Shown one piece after another: positions 16,164-24,019 of a stretch of 32,443 nt of DNA. Location of the stretch: NCBI GenBank assembly GCA_049325055.1, contig JBMOPB010000101.1, forward strand, positions 1 through 32,443, read 5' to 3'. The position numbers and the translations under genes were made by a program. The stretch comes from BRHc4a sp049325055 (lineage in GTDB: Bacteria > Bacillota > Desulfotomaculia > Desulfotomaculales > Desulfocucumaceae). Each line of letters begins with the position of its first letter. Positions within the stretch are counted from its first letter, which is position 1. The notes beneath the pieces were generated by a model. The model was given only the letters and a program-made list of their open reading frames with translations, ran no database searches and was not told where the DNA came from.

Positions 16164-17410
16164 AAATTAAAAAATACATCGTAAAAGACATGCATGAGGC
16201 ACTGAAACTGATAAGGGAAGATCTGGGCCCCGATGCCGTTATAATCAGCAACTACAGGTTACCGCGGAAAAGTCTCTTTGATTTTTTTTCTCCAAGAATG
16301 ATTGAAGTTACTGCTGCACTGGATGACAATAAAAAGACAATATTTACCAAACCAAAGAGATTAATTGATGACAGCAGCCAGAGCGCCGGTAAACTTCTGC
16401 AAATATTGAGAGAATTCGACTCACAGGGACTGAGGAGAGGATTTCCCATGGGAAGCCGGGAGGGGCCGGGCAGTCCCTACCGGGGTGGAGGTTTAACGGA
16501 CGGCAGGAATGCTGAAGTTCCCTTCGACTTGATTTTGAAAAATGAAGGTAATTGTCTAATTAATAGAGAAATAGATCAGCAATGGAAAAAAATACTTACC
16601 AGCCTTGAAATACAGGAAAGTATTGTGGAAAACCTCATCAGCGGCCTCAGGAGCGCCATGGACCGGCCGGAAGATATATACGGCAGTATTGACAGGTTTG
16701 AAGTTTTTGAAGCGTACCTCGCTTTTATAAAAAATAAAATTACGAAACTGCTGGAGCCTGCATACAGGCCTTCACAGCAGTATAAGATATGTACTTTTGT
16801 GGGGCCTACCGGCGTAGGCAAGACTCTGACCATGGCCAAGCTGGCCACTCATTTCAAAATATGCCAGGAGAAAAAAGTGGCCATAGTATCGGCATTTGAG
16901 AACGGTCACAGGCCGGGCCACCATGAATTGCTAAAGTATTACGGAAACCTTGTGGACGCTCCCGTCGAACGGGCGGACAGCACCGAAGAGCTGATTGGCA
17001 CAATAAAAAAGCATAACGAAAAAGACATGATTTTTGTGGATACCATGGGGGTAAATTCAAGGAATACAGGAATGATGTTAAGGCTGAGCAATCTGCTGCA
17101 GTCACTGGGAAGCAGCCAGGAGATATTCCTGGTGTTGAGTTCAACCACAAAGAGCGCCGATTTATTGAGAATCGCAGCAGACTTCCGAAAAGTGGGTTAT
17201 TCAAAACTGATTTTTACAAAACTTGACGAAACAGACACCTGTGGTTCAATACTGAACGTCGTCTTGAGGATGGGAGTTCCGGTGGCGTTTGTGTCGTACG
17301 GGCAGAATGTGCCTGATGACATATCGGCTGTCAATCCCAAAAAACTGGCCGGACTTTTACTGGGAGGAGTTGACCGATATGTGGAACAAGGCCTCCAGAT
17401 CCGTGTCTAA
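16160..17410 (+). CDS. flhF: FlhF, SRP-type flagellar GTPase with degenerate catalytic motifs
   Basis: FlhF is the SRP/FtsY-like GTPase that sets flagellar position or number. The N-terminus (MKIKKYIVKDMHEALKLIRE, then DLGPDAVIIS) is typical. The P-loop GPTGVGKT (residues 215-222) and TKLDE (353-357) are intact. The segment that is normally DTYRxxAxEQL reads SAFENGHRPGHHELL (about 244-258), and DTAGR reads DTMGVN (294-299). Reading frame and later motifs are intact, so a frameshift is unlikely. GTP binding may persist, but hydrolysis or dimer activation is likely altered. The TTG start overlaps the flhA stop. Confidence 0.92.
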   Translation: MKIKKYIVKDMHEALKLIREDLGPDAVIISNYRLPRKSLFDFFSPRMIEVTAALDDNKKTIFTKPKRLIDDSSQSAGKLLQILREFDSQGLRRGFPMGSREGPGSPYRGGGLTDGRNAEVPFDLILKNEGNCLINREIDQQWKKILTSLEIQESIVENLISGLRSAMDRPEDIYGSIDRFEVFEAYLAFIKNKITKLLEPAYRPSQQYKICTFVGPTGVGKTLTMAKLATHFKICQEKKVAIVSAFENGHRPGHHELLKYYGNLVDAPVERADSTEELIGTIKKHNEKDMIFVDTMGVNSRNTGMMLRLSNLLQSLGSSQEIFLVLSSTTKSADLLRIAADFRKVGYSKLIFTKLDETDTCGSILNVVLRMGVPVAFVSYGQNVPDDISAVNPKKLAGLLLGGVDRYVEQGLQIRV

Positions 17411-18287
17411 AATAATTAAGGCCTCAAATCAACAAAGATTATTCACCCCGGAAAACAATAAAGATGAAAATTGCGGCGGAGCCAGGGTTATCGCTGTTTC
17501 CAGCGGAAAGGGAGGAGTGGGGAAAACCAGTCTGGTGGTAAACCTCGCCATTACCCTGGCCAGTATGGGGCAGAGGGTTGTTATCTTTGACGCGGACCTT
17601 GGCCTGGCCAATGCAGAGGTTCTGATGGGAATAACCCCTCCAAACACTTTATTTGACTGTTTATACGGTGATAAAGATATTGAGGACATAATCATTCCGG
17701 GACCGTGCGGGGTAAAGCTTGTGTCGGGCGGGTCCGGCTTCATGGAACTGGCCAACCTTGACAGTTCAAGGCGTCAGCAGCTGATAGAATCACTGTCCTA
17801 TTTTGACAGGGAAGCCGACTTTCTATTAATCGACACCGGAGCGGGGATTTCGAAAAACGTGCTTGGCTTTGTTGCTGCGGCCAACGAAGTTATAGTGGTG
17901 ATTACCCCGGAGCCAACCTCCCTTACCGACGCATACAGCCTGATAAAGGTTCTTGCTATGTTCAAGGTACACTCGGAGGTAATGCTGGTAATTAACAGGG
18001 CCGGTGATGAAAGGGAGGCCAAAAGAACCGCTCAGAGGATGGAAAACGTTGTTAATCAGTTTTTGCAGATAAGAGTCAAAAGCATTGGCTGGATAATTGA
18101 GGACAGGTTGGTTAGTCATGCAGTAAAAAACCAGGAGCCTTTCAGCATGTTTTACCCCAACAGCCCTCCTGCCCAGAGCATTTCGATGATTTCCAGGTAC
18201 CTGGTGACTGGACAGCAGGTTGAAGGGGAACTGCCGGGAGCGGGAGCAGGGGGGTTTATCAGGAGGCTGGCGAGGCTTTTTGGCTGA
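17379..18287 (+). CDS. flhG: FlhG, MinD-type ATPase lacking the usual FlhF-activating motif
   Basis: FlhG is a MinD-like ATPase that works with FlhF in flagellar number control. ATG 17379 is chosen because GGGAGGAG lies at 17362-17369; this makes a 32-base overlap with flhF. The deviant Walker A is GKGGVGKT (residues 43-50) and DADLGLAN follows. The C-terminus GGFIRRLARLFG resembles a MinD-type amphipathic membrane-targeting helix. The N-terminus (MWNKASRSVSKIIKASNQQR) has no DQAxxLR motif, which in studied FlhG proteins activates FlhF. An upstream start at 17289 would not add one. Confidence 0.93.
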   Translation: MWNKASRSVSKIIKASNQQRLFTPENNKDENCGGARVIAVSSGKGGVGKTSLVVNLAITLASMGQRVVIFDADLGLANAEVLMGITPPNTLFDCLYGDKDIEDIIIPGPCGVKLVSGGSGFMELANLDSSRRQQLIESLSYFDREADFLLIDTGAGISKNVLGFVAAANEVIVVITPEPTSLTDAYSLIKVLAMFKVHSEVMLVINRAGDEREAKRTAQRMENVVNQFLQIRVKSIGWIIEDRLVSHAVKNQEPFSMFYPNSPPAQSISMISRYLVTGQQVEGELPGAGAGGFIRRLARLFG

Positions 18288-18304
18288 GGAGGCTGATTGC
18301 AAAG

Positions 18305-19054
18305 ATGGCCATGGCCGTTGACGACATCTGGAAAGAGTATAAACGTACGAAAAACGAAAGCATAAGAAATCAACTGGTAATGCAGTACCTCTGGATGATA
18401 AAACATCTGGCAGGCAGGCTGGCCATCCGGCTTCCCTCATCTATGACCCAGGAAGACCTGGAAAGCTGCGGAGTGTTTGGTCTTATGGAGGCGGTTCAGA
18501 AATTTGATCCGGATATGGGTATAGATTTTGAAGCTTATGCCTACCGCCGAATAAGGGGATCAATGATAGACGAAATACGAAAGGCCAACTGGATGCCACG
18601 GAGCACCTGGCAGAAACTTCAGGAACTGAGGGCGGTAAAAGACAGGCTTGAAACTGAAGGCAATAACACAGAAGAAAAGCTGGCCAGGGAAATGGGGATC
18701 ACGGTTAATGAATTGAGAAAGCTGGAATCCCAATATCACCGCGCCTTTGCCGTTTCGCTGGATGAAAATGTCAGTGCCCCGGGCGGAGACATCAGGGTGG
18801 GGTATATGGTGCAGGATCCCGCCAGCCCGGATCCCTTTGAAATGGTGGCAGAGGAAGAAGGGAAAAGAATACTGGCTGATGCAGTAAGTTGCCTCCCGGA
18901 GAAAGAACAGCTTGTACTGGCTCTATATTATGAGGAGGAGCTGACTCTTAAAGAGATTGGCCTTGTGCTGGAGGTTTCTGAATCAAGGGTATGTCAGCTG
19001 CATGGACGGGCTGTCGGTAAATTAAGGAAAGCCTTGAGTGAAAGGTATAGATGA
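18305..19054 (+). CDS. fliA: Flagellar sigma factor FliA (sigma-28 / SigD)
   Basis: This alternative sigma factor should direct late flagellar and chemotaxis genes. The 249-residue protein has region 2 (AGRLAIRLPSSMTQEDLESC, then FDPDMGIDFEAYAYRRIRGS), region 3 (LAREMGITVNELRKLE) and region 4 with a helix-turn-helix (LTLKEIGLVLEVSESRVCQL). The length fits the FliA/WhiG group. The first ATG (18305) and a second at 18311 are both possible. Position after flhG matches the clostridial order. I did not find a convincing sigma-28 promoter in the window. Confidence 0.95.
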   Translation: MAMAVDDIWKEYKRTKNESIRNQLVMQYLWMIKHLAGRLAIRLPSSMTQEDLESCGVFGLMEAVQKFDPDMGIDFEAYAYRRIRGSMIDEIRKANWMPRSTWQKLQELRAVKDRLETEGNNTEEKLAREMGITVNELRKLESQYHRAFAVSLDENVSAPGGDIRVGYMVQDPASPDPFEMVAEEEGKRILADAVSCLPEKEQLVLALYYEEELTLKEIGLVLEVSESRVCQLHGRAVGKLRKALSERYR

Positions 19055-19077
19055 TAAAAAGACCGGGGGGCGAAAAA

Positions 19078-19857
19078 ATGTTGAGGGGAATCTATACTGC
19101 AGCCTCTGGGATGGGGGTTTTGCAGACAAGAATGGACGTTACTTCCAACAACCTGGCCAATGTTTCCACCACCGGCTTTAAACAGGTCAGGGTGCAGCAG
19201 GCGGCATTCCCTGACTTAATGCTACAAGAAAAGGTACAGGTCAAATTGGCAGGACGGCATCTTGGCAACTGGTCTCCAGTCGGGGTTACCAACCAGGGGA
19301 TTGCTGTTTCCGGGATGGTAACGGATTACGGTGTGGGACTGCTGTATGAAACAGGTAAAGAAACAGACCTGGCGCTTTCCGGCGACGGCTTTTTTGCATT
19401 CGAGGCCGGAGAAGAAGGAGAAACAAGGGTTCTTTACTCCAGGGACGGCGACCTCCACCGGGACAGCGAAGGTTATCTGGTCAATTCAAGGGGACACAGA
19501 ATAATGGGGGAGAACGGGCCTGTTAAAGTGGGCAGCGGGAGTTTCAAGGTTGAACCGGACGGGCTGGTAAGAACAGCCGACGACGAAGAAATCAGAATCA
19601 CAATTGTGGATTTCCCCGATAAAAGTAAACTGGTCAAAGAGGGAAATAACTACATCAGCGCTCCGGCCGGAGAAGGAGTAGCCTCGGCCAATCCGGGTGT
19701 TTCCCAGGGATTTCTGGAAAAATCCAATGTGGACGTTTCCAATGAAGTGGTTAACATGATAGAAATAATAAGAGCTTACGAGGCCAGCCAGAAACTTATT
19801 CAGGCCCAGGACGATCTTTTGGAGTCTGCCATAAACCGTGTTGGGACGGTGAAGTAG
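19078..19857 (+). CDS. Flagellar rod/hook-basal body protein, FlgF/FlgG type (first of two)
   Basis: The 259-residue product opens MLRGIYTAASGMGVLQTRMD and VTSNNLANVSTTGFKQVRV, the rod-protein D0 motif. It ends NVDVSNEVVNMIEIIRAYEA, the conserved C-terminal motif. ATG 19078 is preferred to 19051 because the family starts at MLRG and GGGGGG lies at 19065-19070. The ATG at 19051 overlaps the fliA stop and would add nine unlike residues. It corresponds in position to FlhO-type genes of B. subtilis. FlgF versus FlgG cannot be settled from the sequence alone. Confidence 0.9.
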   Translation: MLRGIYTAASGMGVLQTRMDVTSNNLANVSTTGFKQVRVQQAAFPDLMLQEKVQVKLAGRHLGNWSPVGVTNQGIAVSGMVTDYGVGLLYETGKETDLALSGDGFFAFEAGEEGETRVLYSRDGDLHRDSEGYLVNSRGHRIMGENGPVKVGSGSFKVEPDGLVRTADDEEIRITIVDFPDKSKLVKEGNNYISAPAGEGVASANPGVSQGFLEKSNVDVSNEVVNMIEIIRAYEASQKLIQAQDDLLESAINRVGTVK

Positions 19858-19858
19858 C

Positions 19859-20635
19859 ATGATAAGGTCCCTAAAAAACAGCGCAGCAGGCATAAATGTG
19901 CAGCAGGCCCGGCTGGACACCACGGCCGACAACCTTTCCGGCGCAAATACAGACGGTTATAAAAGTCAGAAGGCTTCCTTTGTTGATCTTCTGTATGCAA
20001 AGATGTCCGAGTCGGGAAAGCCGGTGCTGCCTCAGGCGGACAAGCCCGATCTTGGTACTGGGACCAGGGAAATACTGAAAATAAGGAATTTTGAACAGGG
20101 TGATATTCGGGAGACCGGCAGAGAAACAGATCTGGCCCTGCGCGGCAAGGGATTTTTTAAAATAATTTTGCCGGATGGGCGCGAAGCGTATACCAGAAGC
20201 GGCAATTTCAAGCTTAACGCGGAAAGGGCGCTGGTAACCGAGGACGGATACAGTCTCTATCCGGATATTGTTTTACCCGAAGGAAGCCAGGAGATGCTGG
20301 TGGACAGGGATGGCAAGGTAAGAGTCAGGGACGCCGCTGGAAGTATTACAGAGCTTGCGGAATTAACGGTGTATAATTTTGCAAACCCGAACGGGCTTGA
20401 GTTTTTGGGTAAAAATCTTTATGCCGCCACGGAGGCGGCAGGCCCTGAGGAGGAAGGCGCCCCGGGGCAGGAAGGATTCGCAGAAATCATCCAAAAAAAC
20501 CTTGAGGCCTCAAATGTAGATATAACGTCAGAAATGACATCAATGATCGAGTCGCAAAGGAATTATCAGTTAAACGCCAGGGCCCTCAGAATGGCCGATG
20601 AAATGTGGGGAATTGCCAATAACCTCCGCAAGTAA
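19859..20635 (+). CDS. Flagellar rod/hook-basal body protein, FlgF/FlgG type (second of two)
   Basis: The 258-residue protein begins MIRSLKNSAAGINVQQARLD and TTADNLSGANTDGYKSQKASF. It ends NVDITSEMTSMIESQRNYQL, so both D0 ends of an axial rod protein are present. It starts one base after the previous gene's stop, with the ribosome site inside that gene. It is the second half of a pair equivalent to flhO-flhP. The divergence from its neighbour suggests an old duplication with distinct rod positions. Confidence 0.9.
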   Translation: MIRSLKNSAAGINVQQARLDTTADNLSGANTDGYKSQKASFVDLLYAKMSESGKPVLPQADKPDLGTGTREILKIRNFEQGDIRETGRETDLALRGKGFFKIILPDGREAYTRSGNFKLNAERALVTEDGYSLYPDIVLPEGSQEMLVDRDGKVRVRDAAGSITELAELTVYNFANPNGLEFLGKNLYAATEAAGPEEEGAPGQEGFAEIIQKNLEASNVDITSEMTSMIESQRNYQLNARALRMADEMWGIANNLRK

Positions 20636-20656
20636 CTCTCTTTAAGGGGGCAAAGA

Positions 20657-21160
20657 ATGGAACCGGCGGTAAAAGAAAGTGCTGAAATACAGGTGGGGAT
20701 AGCTGACTACAAGATAACCAGGGAACCTAACCGCCTGATTACACTGGGATTGGGGTCCTGTGTCGGAGTAAGCCTGTATGATCCTGTAAGAAAGCTTGGC
20801 GGATTACTTCACGTAATGCTTCCGGACAGCAAACAGTTCAACAATGTAAATAAACCGGCAAAGTTCGCCGACCTTGGCATCCCGCTAATCGTTAGGGAGA
20901 TGCAGTCAATGGGAGCCAGTATAAACAGGCTGCAGGCAAAACTTGTGGGCGGCGCGCAGATGTTTTCCGGACTTGATGACAAAATGACCCTTAACATAGG
21001 CCAAAGGAATACCGAGAAGTCAAGAGAAATGTTGAAGAAGCTGGGAATACCGGTTTTATGCGAGGAAGTCGGCGGAAACCGCGGGCGGACAATGATTCTT
21101 GATACCCAGACGGGACAGGTTACCATCCGCACACTGGGAAATAAGTTGAGGGTGATTTGA
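20657..21160 (+). CDS. cheD: Chemoreceptor glutamine deamidase CheD
   Basis: CheD deamidates receptor glutamines and, with CheC, tunes CheY-P removal. The 167-residue product has LGLGSCVGVSLYD with the catalytic Cys, GGLLHVMLPDS with the catalytic His, and AKLVGGAQMF. An AAGGGGG site precedes the ATG. It is followed with overlap by cheR. It shares the cluster with cheC, its usual partner. Confidence 0.96.
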   Translation: MEPAVKESAEIQVGIADYKITREPNRLITLGLGSCVGVSLYDPVRKLGGLLHVMLPDSKQFNNVNKPAKFADLGIPLIVREMQSMGASINRLQAKLVGGAQMFSGLDDKMTLNIGQRNTEKSREMLKKLGIPVLCEEVGGNRGRTMILDTQTGQVTIRTLGNKLRVI

Positions 21161-21933
21161 AATTGGAATTTGACGAATTCAAGAAAAGAATGCTGGCCAG
21201 TTTCAGGCTGGATCTCAACAGTTACAAGGAAACCCAGTTGAAAAGGCGGTTGGACGGACTTCTGGCAAGACAAAAAATAAAGGATTATGGTGAGTTGTTT
21301 CATTTTCTTGCCAGTGACCGGCTGGCTTACCAGACATTTCTTGATCAACTTACTATAAATGTGTCGGAATTTTTCAGAGATCCTCACAGGTGGACTGAAC
21401 TCGAAAATAAAGTCTTCCCCGAACTGATAAAATCACGTAACGCATTGAAGATATGGAGCGCAGCCTGTTCCATAGGGGCAGAACCATATTCGCTGGCAAT
21501 ACTGCTGGACGAGCTGGCGCTGGGGAGGCAGCACCGCCTTGACGCCACTGATATAGACAAGACCATACTGGAAACGGCCATGGCAGGCAAATACAACCAG
21601 GAAGCCATAAGAAACGTCAGTAAAGGGAGACTTGCAAAGTATTTCAAGGTATCAGGCAGCCATTACCTGATTAATGAAAATATAAAAAAAATGGTATCAT
21701 ACAGGCGTCATGACCTGTTAACCGACAGTTACCAGCAGGGATATGACCTCATAGTATGCAGGAATGTAACCATCTATTTTACAAGGGAGGCTCAGGACAA
21801 AATCAATAAAGGTTTTTCCCAGGCCCTGAAGCCCGGAGGCTTTCTGTTTATCGGCGGGAGTGAAATGATTTTTAACTACCAGGAATTGGGTATGGAGAAA
21901 ATATCGCCTTGCTTTTACAGGAAGAAAAGGTAA
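21157..21933 (+). CDS. cheR: Chemotaxis receptor methyltransferase CheR
   Basis: CheR methylates receptor glutamates with S-adenosylmethionine. The 258-residue protein has the N-terminal helical domain, then NVSEFFRDPHRW, the SAM-binding segment IWSAACSIGAEPYSLAILL, ATDIDKTILETAMAGKY and YDLIVCRNVTIYF. The usual GEEPYS motif reads GAEPYS. TTG 21157 overlaps the cheD stop (TTGA) with GAGGGTGA just upstream; TTG 21163, two codons later, is an alternative with better spacing. Confidence 0.94.
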   Translation: MKLEFDEFKKRMLASFRLDLNSYKETQLKRRLDGLLARQKIKDYGELFHFLASDRLAYQTFLDQLTINVSEFFRDPHRWTELENKVFPELIKSRNALKIWSAACSIGAEPYSLAILLDELALGRQHRLDATDIDKTILETAMAGKYNQEAIRNVSKGRLAKYFKVSGSHYLINENIKKMVSYRRHDLLTDSYQQGYDLIVCRNVTIYFTREAQDKINKGFSQALKPGGFLFIGGSEMIFNYQELGMEKISPCFYRKKR

Positions 21934-21957
21934 GATAAGATAGAAAGGATGATGATA

Positions 21958-22584
21958 ATGTCTAATTACCCGGAGTTGTCCTCAACGCACATGGACGCTC
22001 TACGGGAAATAAGTAACATAGGCATGGGCAATGCCCTGACATCACTGGCCCAGTTGGTTAACAGAAGAATAAACATGAATGTTCCGGTGACAACATTTAT
22101 GCCCTTTGAAAAAACCATCGAATTGGTGGGAGGGCCCGAGGAACTGGTGTCCTGCGTAAGTGTCAGGATTTCCGGGGATGTGCAGGGGATCGTGATGTTT
22201 GTTTTCAACTCCGAAAGCACTCTGAAACTGGTCGATATGCTGATGGGACAGGATTTGGGCACAGCGGATGATCTGGATGAAATCGGGCAGTCGGCTGTAA
22301 TGGAAGTGGGAAACGTGCTCACGGGATCTTTTGTAAGCGCAATATACAGTTTGACTTCACTGGAAATGAAATCATCCGTGCCGCTGTTCGCTTACGATAT
22401 GCTGGGCGCCGTTTTGACGTCATTGATGGTGGCCAGCGGCAGGGCCGAGGACCAGGTACTGGTTATCGAGACCAGGTTGTTCCAGGAGCAGGCCGAGGCA
22501 AAAATAAGCGGACATTTCTTTATGCTGACCGAGCCTGGTTCCATAGAGAAACTATTTGACGCACTGGGATTTTCAATGTCGTAA
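21958..22584 (+). CDS. cheC: CheY-P phosphatase CheC
   Basis: CheC dephosphorylates CheY-P and is stimulated by CheD. Both active-site repeats are intact: MDALREISNIGMGNALTSL near the N-terminus and EIGQSAVMEVGNVLTGSFV in the middle, each with the Glu and Asn of the E-x2-N motif. The third of three in-frame ATGs (21958) is chosen for an 8-base spacing from AAAGGA; 21949 and 21952 remain possible. At about 208 residues it has the usual CheC length and no SpoA domain, unlike FliY downstream. Confidence 0.93.
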   Translation: MSNYPELSSTHMDALREISNIGMGNALTSLAQLVNRRINMNVPVTTFMPFEKTIELVGGPEELVSCVSVRISGDVQGIVMFVFNSESTLKLVDMLMGQDLGTADDLDEIGQSAVMEVGNVLTGSFVSAIYSLTSLEMKSSVPLFAYDMLGAVLTSLMVASGRAEDQVLVIETRLFQEQAEAKISGHFFMLTEPGSIEKLFDALGFSMS

Positions 22585-22612
22585 CAAGCACAAAAGTCTA
22601 GGAGGGAATAGT

Positions 22613-22981
22613 GTGGCAAAGCGTATCATGATCGTTGATGACGCGGCATTTATGAGGATGATGATTAAAAACATTTTGCTTAAGAACGGGTTTGAAGTTG
22701 TCGGGGAAGCTGAAAACGGTAAAATGGCAGTGAATATGTACTCAGAAACTAAGCCTGACCTTGTAACAATGGACATAACCATGCCGGAAATGGATGGGAT
22801 TGAAGCTGTCAAAGCCATAAGGTCAATGGATACTTCCGCCAGCATTATAATGTGCAGCGCCATGGGACAGCAGTCCATGGTTATGGATGCCATACAGGCG
22901 GGTGCTAAAGATTTCATCGTAAAGCCCTTTCAGCAGGACAGGCTGCTGCAAGCAATAGAAAGGGTGCTTTCCAGGAAATAA
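22613..22981 (+). CDS. cheY: Chemotaxis response regulator CheY
   Basis: This single receiver domain signals to the switch complex. The 122-residue product has the acidic pair in IMIVDDAAFMR, the phosphoacceptor Asp in LVTMDITMPEMDG, Ser in IIMCSAMGQQ and Lys in DFIVKPF. GTG 22613 is chosen because GGAGGG lies at 22601-22606 and the frame gives the standard VAKRIMIVDD start. The upstream ATG at 22556 lies inside cheC and would add 19 unlike residues. The gene is followed by fliM, its target. Confidence 0.95.
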   Translation: MAKRIMIVDDAAFMRMMIKNILLKNGFEVVGEAENGKMAVNMYSETKPDLVTMDITMPEMDGIEAVKAIRSMDTSASIIMCSAMGQQSMVMDAIQAGAKDFIVKPFQQDRLLQAIERVLSRK

Positions 22982-23023
22982 ACCGTCAGACCTCCCGCAA
23001 ATAAACCTGAGGAGTGCATATGG

Positions 23024-24019
23024 TTGCAGGAAATTTTATCGCAAAACGAAATTGATTCACTTCTCGAAGCACTTACTACGGGAAAATTAGATGTTGAAGA
23101 GATAAAACATACGGCGGCACCTACACCCAACAAACCTTACGATTTCAGGCGGCCCAACAAGTTCTCCAAGGAACACCTGCGAAGCCTGGAAATGTTGCAC
23201 CAGAACTTTGCCAGGATGCTCTCAAGCTTTCTGTCAGGTTATTTGAGGGCCTCAATAAACGTAGAGGTAGCTTCGGTGGGGCAGATGATTTACGAGGAGT
23301 TCGTGAGGTCTATTCCCAGTCCTACCGTTCTTACCATTTTTCAGTGTAAGCCACTTGAAGGCGCAGCCATAATGGAGACCAGCAGCCAGGTGGTATTTCC
23401 GCTTATAGACCTGATGTTCGGGGGGCCCGGCACAGCCACGGACAAATCCAGGGAGCTGACAGACATTGAAGAAACAGTTGTAAAGAGGTTGTACAGGAGG
23501 GTTCTGGAAAACCTGGCGGCTGCATGGCATGACCTTTATGAAATTGATCCCTCGATAGAATCGATAGAAACGAACCCGAGAATGCAGCAATTTTATTCTC
23601 CCAACGAAGTTGTGGCCCTTGTAACTTTTTCGGTATCAATCGAGGAAGAGCCCAGAGGGCTTATGAACCTTTGCATTCCGTTTATAGTGCTGGAGCCGGT
23701 GGTGTCCAAGCTGTCGGTCAGGCAGCAGTTTATCAGGCAGACAGGCGGACCAAAAGAAGAGGAAGCAAAGTGGATAAAACACTGGCTTGGCTTTTCCGGT
23801 ATTGATCTGGAAGTTATTCTGGGTGAAACCCAAATCACTGTACAGGATTTTTTGAATTTGCAGGTTAATGACGTTTTGACCCTTTCCAGAAAAATAGACC
23901 ATGATCTGGAGTTGTACGTGGAAAAAGAATTGAAATTTGGAGTTCAGGCCGGCAGATTAAATAAAAATCTAGCTGTTCAGGTGGTGGCTCTGATAGAGGG
24001 GGACAGGGAAAATGGCTGA
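23024..24019 (+). CDS. fliM: Flagellar motor switch protein FliM
   Basis: FliM receives CheY-P and controls rotation. The 331-residue protein has the N-terminal CheY-P-binding motif LSQNEIDSLLEAL and a CheC-like middle domain (YDFRRPNKFSKEHLRSLEML, and FPLIDLMFGG). The C-terminal SpoA domain contains VILGETQITVQDFLNLQVND. TTG 23024 is the only start that gives the standard N-terminus; GAGGAG lies about 10 bases upstream. The ATG at 23020 is in another frame and soon ends. The stop overlaps the fliY start by 8 bases. Confidence 0.95.
   Translation: MQEILSQNEIDSLLEALTTGKLDVEEIKHTAAPTPNKPYDFRRPNKFSKEHLRSLEMLHQNFARMLSSFLSGYLRASINVEVASVGQMIYEEFVRSIPSPTVLTIFQCKPLEGAAIMETSSQVVFPLIDLMFGGPGTATDKSRELTDIEETVVKRLYRRVLENLAAAWHDLYEIDPSIESIETNPRMQQFYSPNEVVALVTFSVSIEEEPRGLMNLCIPFIVLEPVVSKLSVRQQFIRQTGGPKEEEAKWIKHWLGFSGIDLEVILGETQITVQDFLNLQVNDVLTLSRKIDHDLELYVEKELKFGVQAGRLNKNLAVQVVALIEGDRENG

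Noticed and set aside
16160..17410. Frameshifted or pseudogenised flhF
   Set aside because: The motifs before and after the altered segments (P-loop, TKLDE, GVPVAFVSYGQNVPDDI) are all in one frame with no internal stop, so the changes are substitutions.
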